This document shows positions 27,672-27,672 of a DNA stretch of 27,672 nucleotides, piece after piece. The translations under genes and the position numbers were made by a program. This DNA comes from an uncultured Prevotella sp. (lineage in GTDB: Bacteria; Bacteroidota; Bacteroidia; Bacteroidales; Bacteroidaceae), in NCBI GenBank assembly GCA_900546575.1, contig URDM01000037.1:1-27672 (forward strand), read 5' to 3'. The notes below the pieces were generated by a model, which searched no databases, was not told the origin of the DNA, and was given only the letters and a program-made list of their open reading frames with translations. The first letter of the stretch is position 1; each line of letters starts with the position of its first letter.

Positions 27672-27672
27672 T

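Noticed and set aside
1..27672. tRNA or rRNA genes
   Set aside because: No T-loop (GGTTCGAATCC-like) or conserved rRNA segments were noticed on either strand by eye; a covariance search would be decisive.

Overview
The window looks like a chromosomal segment from a Bacteroidales bacterium, most likely Prevotellaceae or a close relative (inference). The basis is the Bacteroidetes-type promoter grammar (TTTG, 19 nt, TAnnTTTG) in front of several genes, the lack of clear Shine-Dalgarno sequences, and gene families such as tandem FKBP isomerases, a GNAT/carbon-nitrogen hydrolase fusion and a four-helix-bundle protein with a suffix domain. No rRNA, tRNA, CRISPR or recognisable phage/transposase gene was seen.

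Layout. 1-620: repeat-rich intergenic DNA (terminal inverted repeat, hairpins, a 22-bp-period palindrome array) ending in the promoter of an AAA+ ATPase/DUF4143 gene. 1896-3124: a WYL-domain regulator and C/G-rich REP-like repeats. 3125-5649: three consecutive FKBP-type prolyl isomerases (periplasmic, lipoprotein, cytoplasmic). 5825-6814: nadA. 6815-9199: 2.4 kb without a gene, holding at least 12 perfect DnaA boxes and many near-perfect ones; this is almost certainly oriC. It is invaded by two copies of a REPIN-like hairpin pair and a second 22-bp-period array. 9200-19275: minus-strand housekeeping genes (lgt, ychF, a peptidase C26-M19 fusion, an Lrp/AsnC regulator, an MsbA-like ABC exporter, miaB, the GNAT-hydrolase fusion, a SpoU methyltransferase). 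19427-24187: hemolysin III-like protein, a third 22-bp array, polA and a divergent long-chain polyprenyl diphosphate synthase. 24200-25130: a four-helix-bundle gene enclosed between inverted, AGGCCT-rich palindromic flanks. 25132-27259: a dtd / membrane protein / MazG-like / deoC operon. 27349-27580: a strong promoter, a likely small RNA and an intrinsic terminator, then the window-terminal repeat.

How the parts work together. Most genes are ordinary: NAD synthesis, lipoprotein lipidation, tRNA modification and quality control, envelope export, quinone side-chain synthesis, nucleotide clean-up. The unusual content is non-coding. Four repeat families stand out: (a) three arrays of a 15-bp dyad (AAAAGGACTCCTTTT type) repeated every 22 bp, one of them inside oriC; (b) a REPIN-like paired hairpin found twice inside oriC, with a compensatory base-pair change; (c) the palindromic brackets of the four-helix-bundle gene; (d) a 76-bp inverted repeat forming both ends of the window, each carrying a 15-bp perfect hairpin. 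The best candidate for an undescribed system is the 22-bp dyad array; the second is the four-helix-bundle cassette.
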